Source of the DNA: Daphnia pulex
Taxonomy: Eukaryota; Arthropoda; Branchiopoda; Diplostraca; Daphniidae
Direction of reading: 5' to 3'
Assembly: GCF_021134715.1 (NCBI RefSeq)
Contig: NC_060026.1
Location: forward strand, 14,003,001-14,067,000
DNA: 64,000 nucleotides
Position 1 is the first letter of the stretch. Each line of letters begins with the position of its first letter. Below the pieces are notes generated by a model, which saw only the letters and a list, made by a program, of their open reading frames with translations, was not told the DNA's origin and ran no database searches. Both the position numbers and the translations under genes were made by a program. Below are positions 11,609 through 23,639 of this stretch, in pieces.

Positions 11609-11617
11609 TATATAAAA
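11609..11617 (+). promoter_or_regulatory. TATA box of the secreted-protein gene at 11776
   Basis: TATATAAAA is followed about 30 nt later by a likely start site near 11640, a 5' UTR exon ending at 11700 (CAGAG|GTAAGT), a 75-bp intron and the ATG at 11776. Confidence 0.7.
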
Positions 11618-11775
11618 GAGCCCAGCATCTTTCGGTCTAGAACGGACTTGCTATACTCATCTCCGATCTTCTTATCAGAGCAGCCGCCAGTTTCTCAGAG
11701 GTAAGTTTATGAGAATAACTTATACTTTAAGTTGAATTGTCATAATTTCAACTTGCTTATATTACCGAGGGACAG

Positions 11776-12662
11776 ATGAAATTCGCATTGATTTTTTTGT
11801 TGGCGATGGTGGTCCTCACCCACCAGCAATTCCAACGGCCAAGAGGTCTGATTTGGGCGTCGCCTTACGTTCAACATTACAAGCAATCCGTTTACTACGG
11901 ACCCATCGCTTACATCCCAGTAGTAAGAAAACATTTTTTAAAATCGCACAGTAATATCTTTAATCCTGATTTCAAAATGTTGCAGAATGAAGATTTGAAT
12001 TTCCCGCTTGTTTTGGGAAGTCAAGACGACATCGACGATGAGCCGCAAGTTGAATTCGATGACGGCCAGTCAAGATTCAAAGGTTCATCTGGCGGCCGAC
12101 TCTTTTACAGCAGCACAATCAACAATCCGTTCTACAAAACGGCGACGTTCACCATCACGTCGACTGTGACAACTCTCGGCTCGGTCGTCATCTGCGTCCC
12201 GGCCAACAATTTAGCGGCTAATCCCTCGCCCACTTGCGCTGGCCGGAAGAAACGTGAAGCCGACGATTCCGGAAACCAGTTCCCGATCGTCCCTTCTAAA
12301 ACTCTAGAGTAAGTGAATAACACTTTTAAATATTGTTAAAATTGCGCTTCAAAGATTATTCTTTTCTGCAAAGATTGGAGCCAACGGCTCTTCCACCAAG
12401 GGCGCGTGAATCACGTCTGCTGTCAATCAATGGCGATGACCAGGTCCTCGATGGCTCTCTTGTTAGCACCGTTGAAGTTCCGTCAGAAAAGATTCAGAGT
12501 GATAATTTGAGAGAGAAACGTTTTTTCGGTGGCGGTGTGGCTGCATCGACTACGCTGACATCTTATTCGTTCATCGCAGCGACTGTGACAAGTACGGTTC
12601 TTCTAGATCCGACAGGGATGAATGTAGCTGTCTGTTTACCATCTGGCTATGTTGTTTGCTGA
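11776..12662 (+). CDS. Secreted protein of unknown family with two furin-type sites
   Basis: Coding exons 11776-11922, 11986-12308 and 12374-12662 join to 252 residues; a 5' UTR exon ends at 11700. A signal peptide (MKFALIFLLAMVVLTHQ) is followed by LIWASPY and a YYGP-type tyrosine-rich segment. Two similar hydrophobic Thr/Val/Ser modules occur, ITSTVTTLGSVVICVP and AATVTSTVLLDPTG..VAVCLP; the basic cleavage site GRKKR follows the first and REKR precedes the second. This suggests a precursor cut into pieces outside the cell (inference). I do not recognise the family. Its promoter layout, intron before the ATG and N-terminus resemble those of the collagen-like gene at 15458, so the two are probably old duplicates sharing a secretion leader. 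It ends in cysteine. Confidence 0.85.
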
Positions 12663-15295
12663 TCGATACCACGACTGAGAATTGCTTTCCTACTTTATAC
12701 CCCGTCTGACCGACTTTCATTTGAATATTTAGCAACATCCAAGCTGTGATGCTCGCTTCCGTCTTTTGCAAGCGTCGCCTATTCAGCTTTGTAACTTTTG
12801 GTTTAAATATACGGAATTTTTTACAACAGCACTTGGTATTTTTGAGAAAAAAAAAGGAAAATGGATAATTGAATAGAGGTTAGAGGTGTAATCTGGTGTA
12901 ATTAATTTAGCAATTTGTCGAATACTTTTCGCTTTTTGAATTTTTATGTAACTGGCCTGAAACGCTGAAAGTACAATTCTTTTTAGGCCGTAGTGGCGCT
13001 AGTTGTACGACTTCCGGTTCCATCAGTTCAGTTTCACTTTTCAGTATTCTCTAAGTTCACTTTCAGTTTCAGTCGCGTGTTCACCACGTCGTGGAAGCAG
13101 AGCTAAAGAAAAGATGGTAATAATGTCGTATTTTTCTGTGCGTGTAGATGTGCTTGTTTTTGCCCCGTTGGAACTTCTTTTTGCCATAATATGGCCGTGT
13201 TGTGTTTGACTGTTTGGAATGTGGATGAGGTTGGTTTTCTTTAAATAGCTCGAGTGTGTGTGTTTGGTTTGGAGTCTAAATTTTTGCATATTCTTACTGT
13301 GTCGTGGAACTTGACTGAACTATTTTAATATTTTTGTAAATTTTATTTTCTGAATTTATTTACCGAGGCAAGATTATTAGAAGTAAAAATAGCACAAATG
13401 AGTTTTGGGCAAGGTTCATTGATTCAGTTATTTTGCCAAAAATTTTGCCAAAAATTGACCAAACACTTTTTTGTCTCCGTGTCTAGATGGCGCTGGGCCT
13501 TGCTGACATTTAACGAATACATCGTCTGCTCGAGAAACCTTTTAGAATTTAGACAGTAAGTTTTGATTTTTGAAAATCAAGTATTTTATATGCAGTTTCA
13601 AAGGATAAAAGCTTTTATTCCTCAGTCCCTGATTGAATTCTGTTCTTGGTGTTTTCAATTCCTTATATTTCAAAGAGTTATTCCGGTGTAATTCTAGTTT
13701 TTAGCTTAAACACATGGGCATCAATTGTCACGTGTATACCCATATGGCTTGTATGAGAGGTAGACGCTATTGTGTCCCAATTTTCGTCGAGTTTCTTTAT
13801 TTTTCAACTTAAGCATCCTTTCTATAAATTAAATAGGTTTTCTTGCTTCCCATTTAGTTATATTTTAAACATCTTCGAATTAAACAAGTACAGTCAGTGA
13901 CTACAGCTGTTGATTTCTATAACACAACGATTTTATATCTTTTACTTAATCTCAGCTTGTATGTGTGCACCTGCGTTTTATGCACCTCAATTTCATATTG
14001 TTTTAAAACCTCTTGCATTGGCGTTGCATACTGGCTTACAATTTCATTACAAATGAGTTATTACAAATTGTTTTCATACTGACTGAAAAGAACATCTTAC
14101 TGTCATACTCCCATTGTGCTTATTAGACTTTCAGCACACTTTTTGTGAGTTTCTTTTAGGAGAAATGTGGACTTGTAAAATGTTCAAAAAAGATCTGATA
14201 AAGAATATACTTTTTCTATCTTGAATCATTATACTAGTTATCAACAACGGATTATAGTGATTAATCGTAAGAGTAGCTTTGTCATTTGTGCTAACTTAGA
14301 CCGACGTATTTGAAATCTTATTTCCAAATATTTTTCTTTCGAGTTTTTGACCACGCATTACTTAATTAAAGTTCTCCCCTTTCCTTTTGCCACTAAATAG
14401 CGAAAGGTTCGTTTTTTTTTTTCACGTTCGCCGGATCATCAGTTCCAACACCGCGTGCTGAATACCTGCTTGAGTTGGACTGATTGCGCGAGGCTTCAAG
14501 TGATATCCACTATCCAGCATCAAATCTGTCGAGTTGACTATTAAACGAATGATGAAGATAAATCTAACCCTCTCAAACGTGAATCAAAAAGTCCCAGATA
14601 GGTAAAAACCGAACAAGAATACCAAAAAATTCCCATTGGAGGTATAGTTCAAATCATTATTTATCAATCTGATTTTCTATTGATTTCTTTTTACACAATG
14701 ATTTATAGCACAATGAGTCAATACGTATACATCTTAAAATCTATAACGTTAATGATTCATATGTGAATAGAAATAATTTATTGTACTTTTAGTTGGATAT
14801 TGTTCATGTTAATTTAAGTTCATCTCAGAAGATGCAGCCATGTGAGATGTTTGAAATTTACGCCTCACAGATCACTTTTGGCTATTAATACCTTTTTTGT
14901 TCTTTTTTGGCGACATTTTCATTCATAGGAGTGTTTCTAATGTTCTTTTTATGAAGTACGAGAAGGTTTAGTAATTGTAGCACTTGTCTTTGGTTCAAAA
15001 AGTACGAAGCGTATGTATCTTTAATGATATCAAAGAAATTCCAAACATGGGATACTAAATTTAGATTTTTTTATGAAAAGAGTGGTCCTCTTACGTTTTG
15101 TTAAAGACTGTTGTAACAAAGTACTTTATGCCGAGGATTTATTTCCGGGGTCTGTTTTTTTATTATAAGGGACATACACTGTACGCAGCAAGTGGAACAG
15201 ATGTCTAAGAAATTTCAAGCCTGATGCTGTAGACCGAACAGCGGCTGTTCACTTTGAATCTCGGACTCAAAATGAAATTTTAAAAAATGTGATAG
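12663..15295. other. Gene-free region of 2.6 kb
   Basis: No convincing coding exon. At 12984-13110 lies a segment whose parts TGGCGCTAGTTGTA, CTTCCGGTT and CACCACGTCGTGGAAGCAGAG recur at 22365-22475, so it belongs to a dispersed repeat or duplicated promoter segment. The rest is AT-rich with scattered short open stretches and no recognisable elements. Confidence 0.5.
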
Positions 15296-15302
15296 TATAT
15301 AA
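15296..15302 (+). promoter_or_regulatory. TATA box of the collagen-like gene
   Basis: TATATAA is placed about 30 nt before a likely start near 15328. The 5' UTR exon ends at 15387 (GCAAG|GTATG) and the ATG-bearing exon begins at 15458. The layout copies that of the gene at 11776. Confidence 0.7.
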
Positions 15303-15457
15303 GAGACCTCATTCCTGCTTCAGACCATTTTGTTTTTCACTTCTCGTCGCGCTCAAACGGCGTCTCATCAGAAACCTCTCCAGCAAGGTATGTTGATTGA
15401 AATAATCTGTTATATTTGAAATAAATTCTTACGATGTTTTATACCAATTGCACGTAG

Positions 15458-16597
15458 ATGAAATGCGCTCTGCTCTTGGTAACATCCGCTTCACTGATTT
15501 TCTCCCAGCAACCGCAATCGGATCAATACGCAAAAGCCAGCAGATCACTTTGGACGTCACCTTATTACTCGCCACTGCCCGTTTCCCAAAACCACAACTA
15601 TAACCAAGGCGTCAACCACAAAAATAAGGAAAATAATGACCAGCAGAGTTCCTATTATTTTACGCCCAATAAGGCCATCTCCAGTAGGCCTACTCAATCA
15701 CAGGTAAAGTCGATTTAGCATTTCCAATCTGAATACGTTTTTCATATTGAATCGGATGTTTGTAACGGTACAATATCATGTAGGTTAACTGTGGCGATTC
15801 TCCTACTTCTGATTTGCTTGATCTCGCATATCACTTGCTGAAAAATCTATTTAAACAAACAAAATGTGAATACAAAAACGAAGAAGAATTGCTTGAATTC
15901 CGGCGAAATTATGATTCAGAGTTCCGCTTCTTTGGACTGAAAGCGAATGCGCTTTTTGGATTGCTGTCAGCTGTAAGAGGACCACCGGGTATGTAGTGAA
16001 TAATATATTATCCACTTATTCAAAGTTCACGATATCTTCTTTTCTTTAGGACCACCCGGACCAACAGGTCCTACTGGTCCAACAGGTGATTCTACATCCA
16101 CAAGTGCTTGCACAACTTGCCCACCCGGTCCGACTGGTCCGACTGGCCCAAGTGGTGCGGACGGTCCTACCGGCGCGTCAGGTATAGACGGTGCACCCGG
16201 TGTAGACGGTGTTAACGGTGCAGACGGTGCTAATGGCACTCCAGGATCAGATGGTGTGCCCGGTGTACCCGGTGCAGACGGTGCAGATGGCAATCCAGGA
16301 TCAGATGGTGTACCGGGTGTAAACGGTGCGGACGGAACTCCAGGACTAGACGGCTTGAATGGTGCAGCAGGAGAACCCGGTTTACCTGGAGAACCCGGTA
16401 TACCCGGGACAAATGGTACAGACGGTTCGTCAAGTTCTAGCAGCTGTAGCTGCCCTCCTGGTCCTCCCGGACCCCCTGGCCCTCCTGGAGCGGCATCCGC
16501 AATTCGTCGCCGTCCTCGACTCATCAATCACAAGGGCCAAGAAGAGGAAGGAAAAGGTGAGACCATAAACGATCCTCAGACGAAAAGAATAAGCTAA
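15458..16597 (+). CDS. Short secreted collagen-like protein
   Basis: Coding exons 15458-15703, 15784-15988 and 16050-16597 give 332 residues. A signal peptide (MKCALLLVTSASLIFSQQ) precedes SLWTSPYYSPLP, echoing the N-terminus of the gene at 11776. Exon 2 encodes a helical charged stretch with one or two cysteines. From the end of exon 2 on, Gly-X-Y triplets run for about 40 repeats in two blocks (GPTGPTGPTG..., then GPPGPPGPPG), broken by cysteine-bearing spacers (STSACTTCPPG and SSCSCPPG) that could crosslink chains. A basic tail follows. Likely an extracellular trimeric structural or adhesive protein (inference); it is much shorter than fibrillar collagens and has no NC1 domain. A long minus-strand open stretch across the repeats is a shadow. 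Confidence 0.88.
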
Positions 16598-16998
16598 GCC
16601 ATTTCCGACTATCATGCATGATTGACTGTTAAGATTTGTATTTCATAACGTTATCCATTTCTAAACATACGTACTTGAAATTAAAATATGCGTGCTTTGA
16701 GTGTACCAATTTTTCTTTCGTGTAAATGCACATGTTGAAAATGATATACGTGTTGAAGAAATATGTGTGTATTCTTAGAAATAAGAATTTCAATTTAAAA
16801 TCTTTCCCAATTATGGAACAAGTTAATCTTATAGGACCATCTTGAAAAATTCTATGAGAACCTTGAGTAAGATAAATTCGTCGGAATTCGCGATTAAGTA
16901 AGTATTAAGAATAACTACGATTCATTTGTTTTGAAATCTCTGTTACATGGTAATACTTGAAGATGTACACATCAGTGCTGTGAGGTAGTAACTATGTG

Positions 16999-18425
16999 TT
17001 AACGGGAGAATTGCCTTTTATTGTTTAATGAATACGTAACGTTCTTGGTAACAGTCTCGTTTAATAGTGACAGTTGTTCCGGTGCCTGCTGATCACGCTT
17101 TGCCGTGTTCTCTTTTCCTTCAAACAAGGCATCGTTAACAACCGCAATTAAGTAGAAAGTGTCAGGTGAAAAACCAGATTTTCTTTTTAACTTACCCGAG
17201 GGTTTGCCATTTGGCGATTTCTCATTTTCGATCTTAGTCGATCCATTCAGTTCACTAAACCCTTTGGCTTTCACTATGTTCGTATTGCGGCTTGTCTCGC
17301 TCAGCTTATGAACAACGTCTCGCCCAAGGATCTGATTGAAAACAGATTGCAAGAAAAGATCCTTGTGAAGGATCGCTTGCAACTTATCCCGATGCCAGAG
17401 CAAGACTCGCGATTCCTCGCAAGCTTGAATGCTCTCCTATTAAATGAAACCATCATACAACCATTCACATCATACATTCTAATCTATTTAGCAGGAAAAT
17501 TATTCATTATACTTGATAGATATGGTCGCATGAATCGTCAAACCAGTCCGGCGAGTCCAGAAATTGCATTGGAGAGAGAACGTAAAGTGTTTTTCCTCTT
17601 TCAATGATCAACATACTGAAAGAAAGTAACATAATCTTATTTACTAGTTGTTATTCTGTTATTTGTGTTAACCAATTCTGTTTATACATTCCAGATAGTA
17701 AAAGCGAAAGGGTCTCTACTGCTGTTTCTTGCTCGACGGCAAAATATTCGCCTCGTTTGATTGGACGGATGGACATGACACATTTCGCCACTTTATTGAA
17801 TTGCTGCTTTGACACTTTCAGTGGCTTGAAAAGGTTTCTGTACACCTGGGAATTGAATGGGAGCAACAATATTGATCAAAAGGTGATCCCCCATGGTATT
17901 AACTAATTTACGTGTAATACGTACCTGTTCCACTTGTTCATCCAAGGCCACAGGTCGCAATGAAATAATGAGGACGACGGCATGGACTGCATTGATAGCA
18001 AAGAAAAGAGCGTTCCAGAGAAAAGTGTCGAAAGCGCAAATAATAATCCACCCCCAAATGGACAAGAAACCCGAGCCGATGGCCAGTGTTAGACGCAAGT
18101 AGATGAGTCCGTAAAGTCCCGCGGGAGCCAGATAAGATAGGAAGAGGAAACTGTTGGCCAGCTGGAAATAGACGTGATTGATGGGTAGCCATTCCAGGCA
18201 GCCTGTATTGAAATAAGGCCAAACGGCACTCCAGTCCATCGCTTTCAGTCCATCATCCGTTGCTGGAGGAAATTCATCGATCACCTCAGATTCGTTGCTG
18301 GCAGAAGTCGACTGATCTGTCCAAGAGTTCCTGGCGCCAGCACCGACGATCACAAATGCTGACGATACAACCAACAGAATCAAGAATTGACTAGGCTTAC
18401 ACAACTGAAGAAACAACAGGCACAT
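16999..18425 (-). CDS. Popeye domain-containing membrane protein, paralogue B
   Basis: Four coding exons on the minus strand: 18425-17925, 17845-17688, 17615-17513 and 17436-16999, giving 399 residues. I chose the ATG at 18425; the open frame extends 4 codons upstream to a GTG only. Order: signal-like N-terminus, short extracellular part with an NES sequon, three membrane helices (NHVYFQLANSFLFL, LRLTLAIGSGFLSIW, FLWNALFFAINAVHAVV), then the Popeye domain with DSPDW (240-244) and YQESIQACEESR. Unlike paralogues A and C, the last exon runs without introns from ESIQACEE through the C-terminal tail, which is unrelated in sequence to the other two tails (SETSRNTN onward, with several NxT/S). Exon 2 (158 nt) and exon 3 (103 nt) match paralogue C in length. 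Confidence 0.92.
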
Positions 18426-18531
18426 TTTTGTTTTCACGACGAAACAAGGCGAATATCACAGAAACAGAAGGACCGAACCAGCTTGTAATTCAGCCGGTAA
18501 GAAATAAAGTGGCACGGGTTATAGAACGTGT

Positions 18532-18539
18532 CTTATATA
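18532..18539 (-). promoter_or_regulatory. TATA box of Popeye B
   Basis: TATATAAG on the minus strand lies about 107 nt before the start codon at 18425, leaving a 5' UTR of roughly 75 nt. Confidence 0.6.
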
Positions 18540-18845
18540 GCCGATGCAAGATGACAGGAGAAAGTGTATTGGAGAGATTTTGCCTGGAACATTGGGCTGT
18601 ATAGAATTCTACCGTGTATTGGGGACAGTGTAGTCGTCCAATCGCACACTTATTAAATTTTCTTTCTTTTCCCTTTCATTTTCCATCATGCACACTTTCC
18701 CTCGCACTTTCCCGTCGTAATTTATTATTAGATCTTTTCCCTTTTTCCCAATTAGATAGACTATACCGTAGAGTACAACCGTAGGCTTTAACAAACTTGC
18801 AATAAAATTTGAATTTCTTAGGTGGGAAAACATATTGGCAACGAG

Positions 18846-21800
18846 TGTTGAGCGGCAAAACCCACACCCGTCAGATGAGATGCTGTTTAGCATCCACCTC
18901 AACCCTTTCCTTGTTTATGTCAAGCTCGCTACTAGATTATTCTCTCTCTGTCTCTCCTGTCACTAAGAACCTGGTGTGTGGAACACAGCAATATGTGAAA
19001 CTCTTTTATTCAAACTCAACAGGTTATGGGCCCAGATTTACTGATCTCCGCAAACTAGTAGTTGAACTGTTGTTTGGCTTTCTAGTAGGCTATGTCAAAA
19101 GGAGAGAAGAAAATACTTCGCTATTTTCAGGTTTGAACTGTTATTCCAAACAAGGTTTCATTTAATTTGCATAATACTGTTTAAGTGTCAGATAATCTTA
19201 ATTGCGAATATTTTGTATTTCACAGCCTCTTAACACAACAAGTTTGTGAGATAAAGTATGGTTATCCTTATTTTTGCAGCTACCATTTGCCTGTCGTGAA
19301 GAACATGATCAAATGCACTAAGCTCTTATAATTTTATTTTTTTCTTGACATAATGTTAGGTTTTATAAGTCCATTTCTCATTACATCATGTGAATATTGT
19401 TATTGAGATGGAAGATGGACTATTCCCCTCGACTGTCAAAAGGGCAAGCAGTGAATAAGTCAGTCAAGTACAAGCAAACTTTGTACGAAGTGTAAGATCC
19501 TTATCTATCCCATCTTTTCATTTGTTTTACTTATTATTCTTCTATTCATATCCTTAATTGTTTTCATACAAGTTATATTGTTTATCTTGAAGGCAAAACT
19601 ATTTTTTTTCCCTCTGTGATCGAACAGATATAATTTCCAAGAAAGGTCTGTACTGCAAATAGAAGAAAGCTCTTCTGATTTGTTTTCCCTGTTACTCTGG
19701 GAGAGTACATTAAGATTATCAATACCAATTAAATGTTACTTATCGTAGAAACTAGTTTAGATACCAGTAACCACTTAATTCTCTCCAACAGGTTCTTATT
19801 ATTCTATCTGACATCTCATTCAGGTCTGCTGTCCGATGTGTGTTATTTGATGTTGTTTTTCTCTCTGAGACTTGTACTGAGAGGCAGGTGTATATTTCTT
19901 TTTCAAGTTCAAGTTTCAAGAAGGCCCATTTTCAGATGTTTACTTCACAAACTTTGCATCAAATCCATTGACCTGTTTGTGACTAACCTCTCATCTATCT
20001 ATGTTTTGGGTGTAACAACGCAAAATGAAGCCACGCAAGAAGGAAAAATCACGAGCAGCCGGACAGCCGTGATTGAATAGTCTGAGGAAAATCTATCAAC
20101 CAACTGCCACCAATTCTACTATAATCATTGGACGCCATTACGGAACGGAATCGAGAATTGGCTATTGATCGTAACATTTTTCTCAGTCTTCTTTTACTGC
20201 TTGTACGACCTTTAGCTAATTGCCAATATTGGTGTATCATTATTTATTTGGTTGATTCAATCAGACATCGGCAAAATGGTGCTTCTAGGCTTATTTAACT
20301 TATTTTTTATATTTCTCCCCAGCTAGTCTTGTTATTCCTTTTAGAAGAATTCTGATCCTTGACAGTGTGGCGAACCGGCGACTATATCTTACAACTTCTA
20401 AGGTTATCATTGTAACACACCGCCACTTCACGACTGCATGGGATGAAGGCAGCCTTGGCGGACCACCACTCCTTCTAGGCCAAAGCTGGATCTGGTAGGC
20501 TTACATGGTTTTGATGAAGTCTCATTTTAGGGAGAGTACAATCTACGATTTTTTGCTTAACAATTATGCGTTCAAAAGTTCGTTTAATTTTGATCGAGTT
20601 TGCTTACCCCATTTTTAAGTTAAGATAAAGTAAAATGATTCTTCATGCAGTCTTTAAACTGCTCGCAGACTTCATTGCTACAGATCTCCGACTTCAATTT
20701 TAGGGAGAGATTTAAATGTAAAAATAGATGTTGGAGATTCCAGAATTCCGAGGGTAAACGTGATTTCACAAATTCAATGGAGTGAATTTTCCGTAATGAA
20801 AATTTGCAGTCATGCCGAAACTGAAGACAGAACTTTTCTCTTGGTCTGTGAACACGAGAAAATCTTAGAGTCTACACATGGACTGTGATTCCAAATCACA
20901 CGTAACTGATTGAATGTGTACGAGAAAATCTCTGAGTCTACACATGGACTGTGATTCCCAACCACAGGTAACTGATTGAATGTGTATGAGAAAATCTTTT
21001 GAGTGTACACATGGACTGTGACTGAATCACAGGTAACTGATTGAATGTGTACGAGAAAATTGTTCATTGTCTACACATGGACTGTGACTGAATCACAGGT
21101 AACTGATCGAGTGTGTACGAGAAAATTGTTCATTGTCTACACATGGACTGTGACTGAATCACAGGTAACCGATCAAGTGTGTATGAAAGGAACTAATGGT
21201 TTATGTGGGAACAGGCCTAATGTAACTTGCAGACAGCCGAACAATATGATCACACATGGTTGAGAAACTGTGTAAACGTTTTTTTTAATGTCGGACCTTC
21301 CCTCGAAGTTGATCCCGGCCGACCCAAGGGTCCATCTCGCATCAGACAACGTCTCAAAGGGCGAGGGAGAGAAGACTGCCTTCTCCGTACCCCTACCGTG
21401 AAGCAGTCGGCGCCCTCCTCTACGTCGCACTGATGACTAAACCGGACATTGCATAACCCGTCGGACAGGACTATGGAATCTGGCTAGTTGGAAGCCAAAG
21501 TGGACTCATCGGATACACCAACGCTAACTTCGACGGCGATCGAGATGACTGCCGTTCCACCTCTGGAGGTATTTTTCTTTCATGGTGGCCCTGTAGCGTG
21601 GTTCATCAAGAAATAGCGCGATGTCGCACAATCGACTTCCGAATTGGAGGGAGAAAATTCACCGACTGAGTAGCAACATCTAAATCCCCTTTTTCTCTTT
21701 TGAATAAATCCATCTTCCGTTTGTTTGTTTTGAGGGAGAGTGTTGAGCGGCAAAACCCACACCCGTCAGATGAGATGCTGTTTAGCATCCACCTCAACCC

Positions 21801-21916
21801 TTTCCTTGTTTATGTCAAGCTCGCTACTAGATTATTCTCTCTCTGTCTCTCCTGTCACTAAGAACCTGGTGTGTGGAACACAGCAATATGTGAAACTCTT
21901 TTATTCAAACTCAACA
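18846..21916 (+). mobile_element. Ty1/copia-type LTR retrotransposon, deleted (fossil, but young)
   Basis: Two 176-bp LTRs that look identical (18846-19021 and 21741-21916) begin TG and end CA, and the element is flanked by the 5-bp duplication ACGAG (18841-18845 and 21917-21921). The LTR is followed by GGTTATGGGCCCAG, the half-initiator-tRNA-Met primer site used by copia elements; a short purine tract (GAGGGAGAG) precedes the right LTR. The 2.7-kb interior is far shorter than a full copia element and lacks most of gag-pol; near 21420-21680 a copia-type RNase H trace is visible (GYTNANFDGDRDD). It is broken, a non-autonomous deletion derivative. Identical LTRs argue for very recent insertion. 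Confidence 0.88.
20865..21185. repeat. Five tandem copies of a ~65-bp unit inside the LTR element
   Basis: Each unit contains TACACATGGACTGTGA, then (A)ATCACAGGTAACTGAT and a GTGTGTACGAGAAAAT-type end. The last copies are nearly identical and the first is most diverged, as expected for array growth by slippage or unequal exchange at one side. Confidence 0.9.
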
Positions 21917-21921
21917 ACGAG

Positions 21922-22364
21922 CAGTGCCCTCAACTTTCTCCCGTGAGCCGTGACTACACCTAACCGCCATAAGATTCAAAATTACGAATTTATTTATGTT
22001 TTAGGCAGAACATACAGCGAAGATAAAAGGATTTTGAATTTTTTAAATTTACATACGCAGTTAGTGGCCGACATTTTAAGGTATTTAGTGACTCACAGGC
22101 GGCCTGTAACATTGCTCCGTCTTTCATGCATGCATATTCGGTAATTGGAAATTTCGCGTCATAAAGTCAGCTTTACTTCTTAAATAATGAACTTGAAATG
22201 AATTATAGGTACTATCCGGAATTCACCTGGAAGGCTGGAACCTTTAGTGCTGAATGTCAACAACAACAGTAGTGCTCACGCTAGTACGAAATCATTAGGA
22301 AATCAATAGTCCTGTACTTTTTAAGTTTTTAGGCCATCGACTTATTTCAGTTTTTGGCTTGGGC
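21922..22364. other. Spacer after the LTR element
   Basis: Host flank of the copia insertion; no gene or further repeat recognised. Confidence 0.4.
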
Positions 22365-23005
22365 AATTTCTTCATGGCGCTAGTTGTATACGGCTTCCGG
22401 TTAGCACATTCCCGCCACCAGACTTATTCCTCTTGGACTTGGTCACCACGTCGTGGAAGCAGAGGTGAAGATATAGGGGAAATAATAAACTTGTCTTCGG
22501 GATTGGGGAAGTAACGAGGAAGAAGTGGGATCGGAGAGGGTGATATTTTAATTAATACTGATGTGGTAGTAGATGGTGATAAACCCTTATATTATCCCAT
22601 ACACATCCACTTGTGCAACCATACTTAAAAATGAAAAATGCCCTTATTAACCTATAACTGAACATTCATCCAACTATCCATCCATTCCTCCAATACCATA
22701 TTGTTAGATAACTAATGGATGTATACATGATTAAAATGAAAAATTAATATGTGTATCAAACCATGTCCTTTATAACTGTGGAAAAGAAACATAATTATTA
22801 ATTCACTTCACGGAGCGTCCGTTTCAAGACGATTTTTCTTCTGCACAAGTTTAAACGCAACCCGCCACCACCACTGCGGCAATGAGACAAAAAGCCATGG
22901 ATTAGTTTTGCGGAAATCTGCGTCAGTCAAGTTACTAATTTTTCTAATTCAACAACTCCTGTCAAATTTTGCATCTAGTTTCCTGGTACAAAAAATAATC
23001 TTATG
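22365..23005. repeat. Dispersed repeat, copy 1 (shared with 29770-30340)
   Basis: Order of shared blocks with 29770-30340: AATAATAAAC, a CATCCA-rich region, GAGCGTCCG(T/G)TTCAAGAC, CCGCCACC or CTGCCACC, TTTTGCGGAAATCTGCGTCAG or its variant, and GCATCTAGT. The left end carries TGGCGCTAGTTGTA and CACCACGTCGTGGAAGCAGAG, also found at 12984-13110. No coding capacity was seen; type unassigned. Confidence 0.65.
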
Positions 23006-23441
23006 TGTTTGGTAGCGGTAGTTAAGAAGATGGTTTAAAAAACAAACAAATAATGGTGAGTTTTTTCAGAGCCATTACTCTGGTGGCTGTTTTTTTTGTT
23101 AAATGGCTCTGGTTTTTTGGCTAAGCTCAGAACACCCCATTGTTGGTGTTTTAAACAACCACGGTTTTAATTTGCCAAGTGAGTCACTGTGTCACATCTC
23201 ACTCACAGTATTCAATTCAAAATTGGTAAAAGTGAATTTCAAATTTTACATTGGCAAAAAGGAGAAAGAAAAGAAAGTCTATTTACATTGAAATTGGCAT
23301 CGCCGCTTCTTCTCACAAATGTTCGTCTGCAGTGCAAAATCAAAATTGAAACTCGTCAGTCGTCAAGTCTCGTCAAGTTACGAAGTAGTTAATTAGGGCG
23401 CAGACTTAACTCTGTGGGTCTGTCACTCAGTTCACAGTGTT

Positions 23442-23608
23442 GTGGCAGTTGTTCAAAAACCATTTGATTATAGTGAGAGTGAGATTGACGTCGACGTAAT
23501 CAGAGGAAGTTATCCTGGCAATAGTCTTGGCACTTGGCAAGATGAAGAAAACACCACCGACATATTGAACTTGGGAAATACCAAACGGAATTCATCAAAG
23601 TGGAGGCA
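23442..23608 (+). other. Possible orphan exon
   Basis: An open stretch with protein-like composition (KPFDYSESEIDVDV, ENTTDILNLGNTKR) is bounded by an acceptor-like TTCACAG and a donor-like CAACAG|GTAAAA. It has no ATG of its own, and no partner exon was found before the inverted duplication starting near 23640. It may be a stranded exon from a duplicated gene, or chance. Confidence 0.2.
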
Positions 23609-23639
23609 ACAGGTAAAAGCTTTTTTATTATATGCTGCG

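Noticed and set aside
16027-16527. Long minus-strand open stretch rich in Gly/Pro
   Set aside because: It is the shadow of the Gly-X-Y repeats of the plus-strand collagen-like gene.
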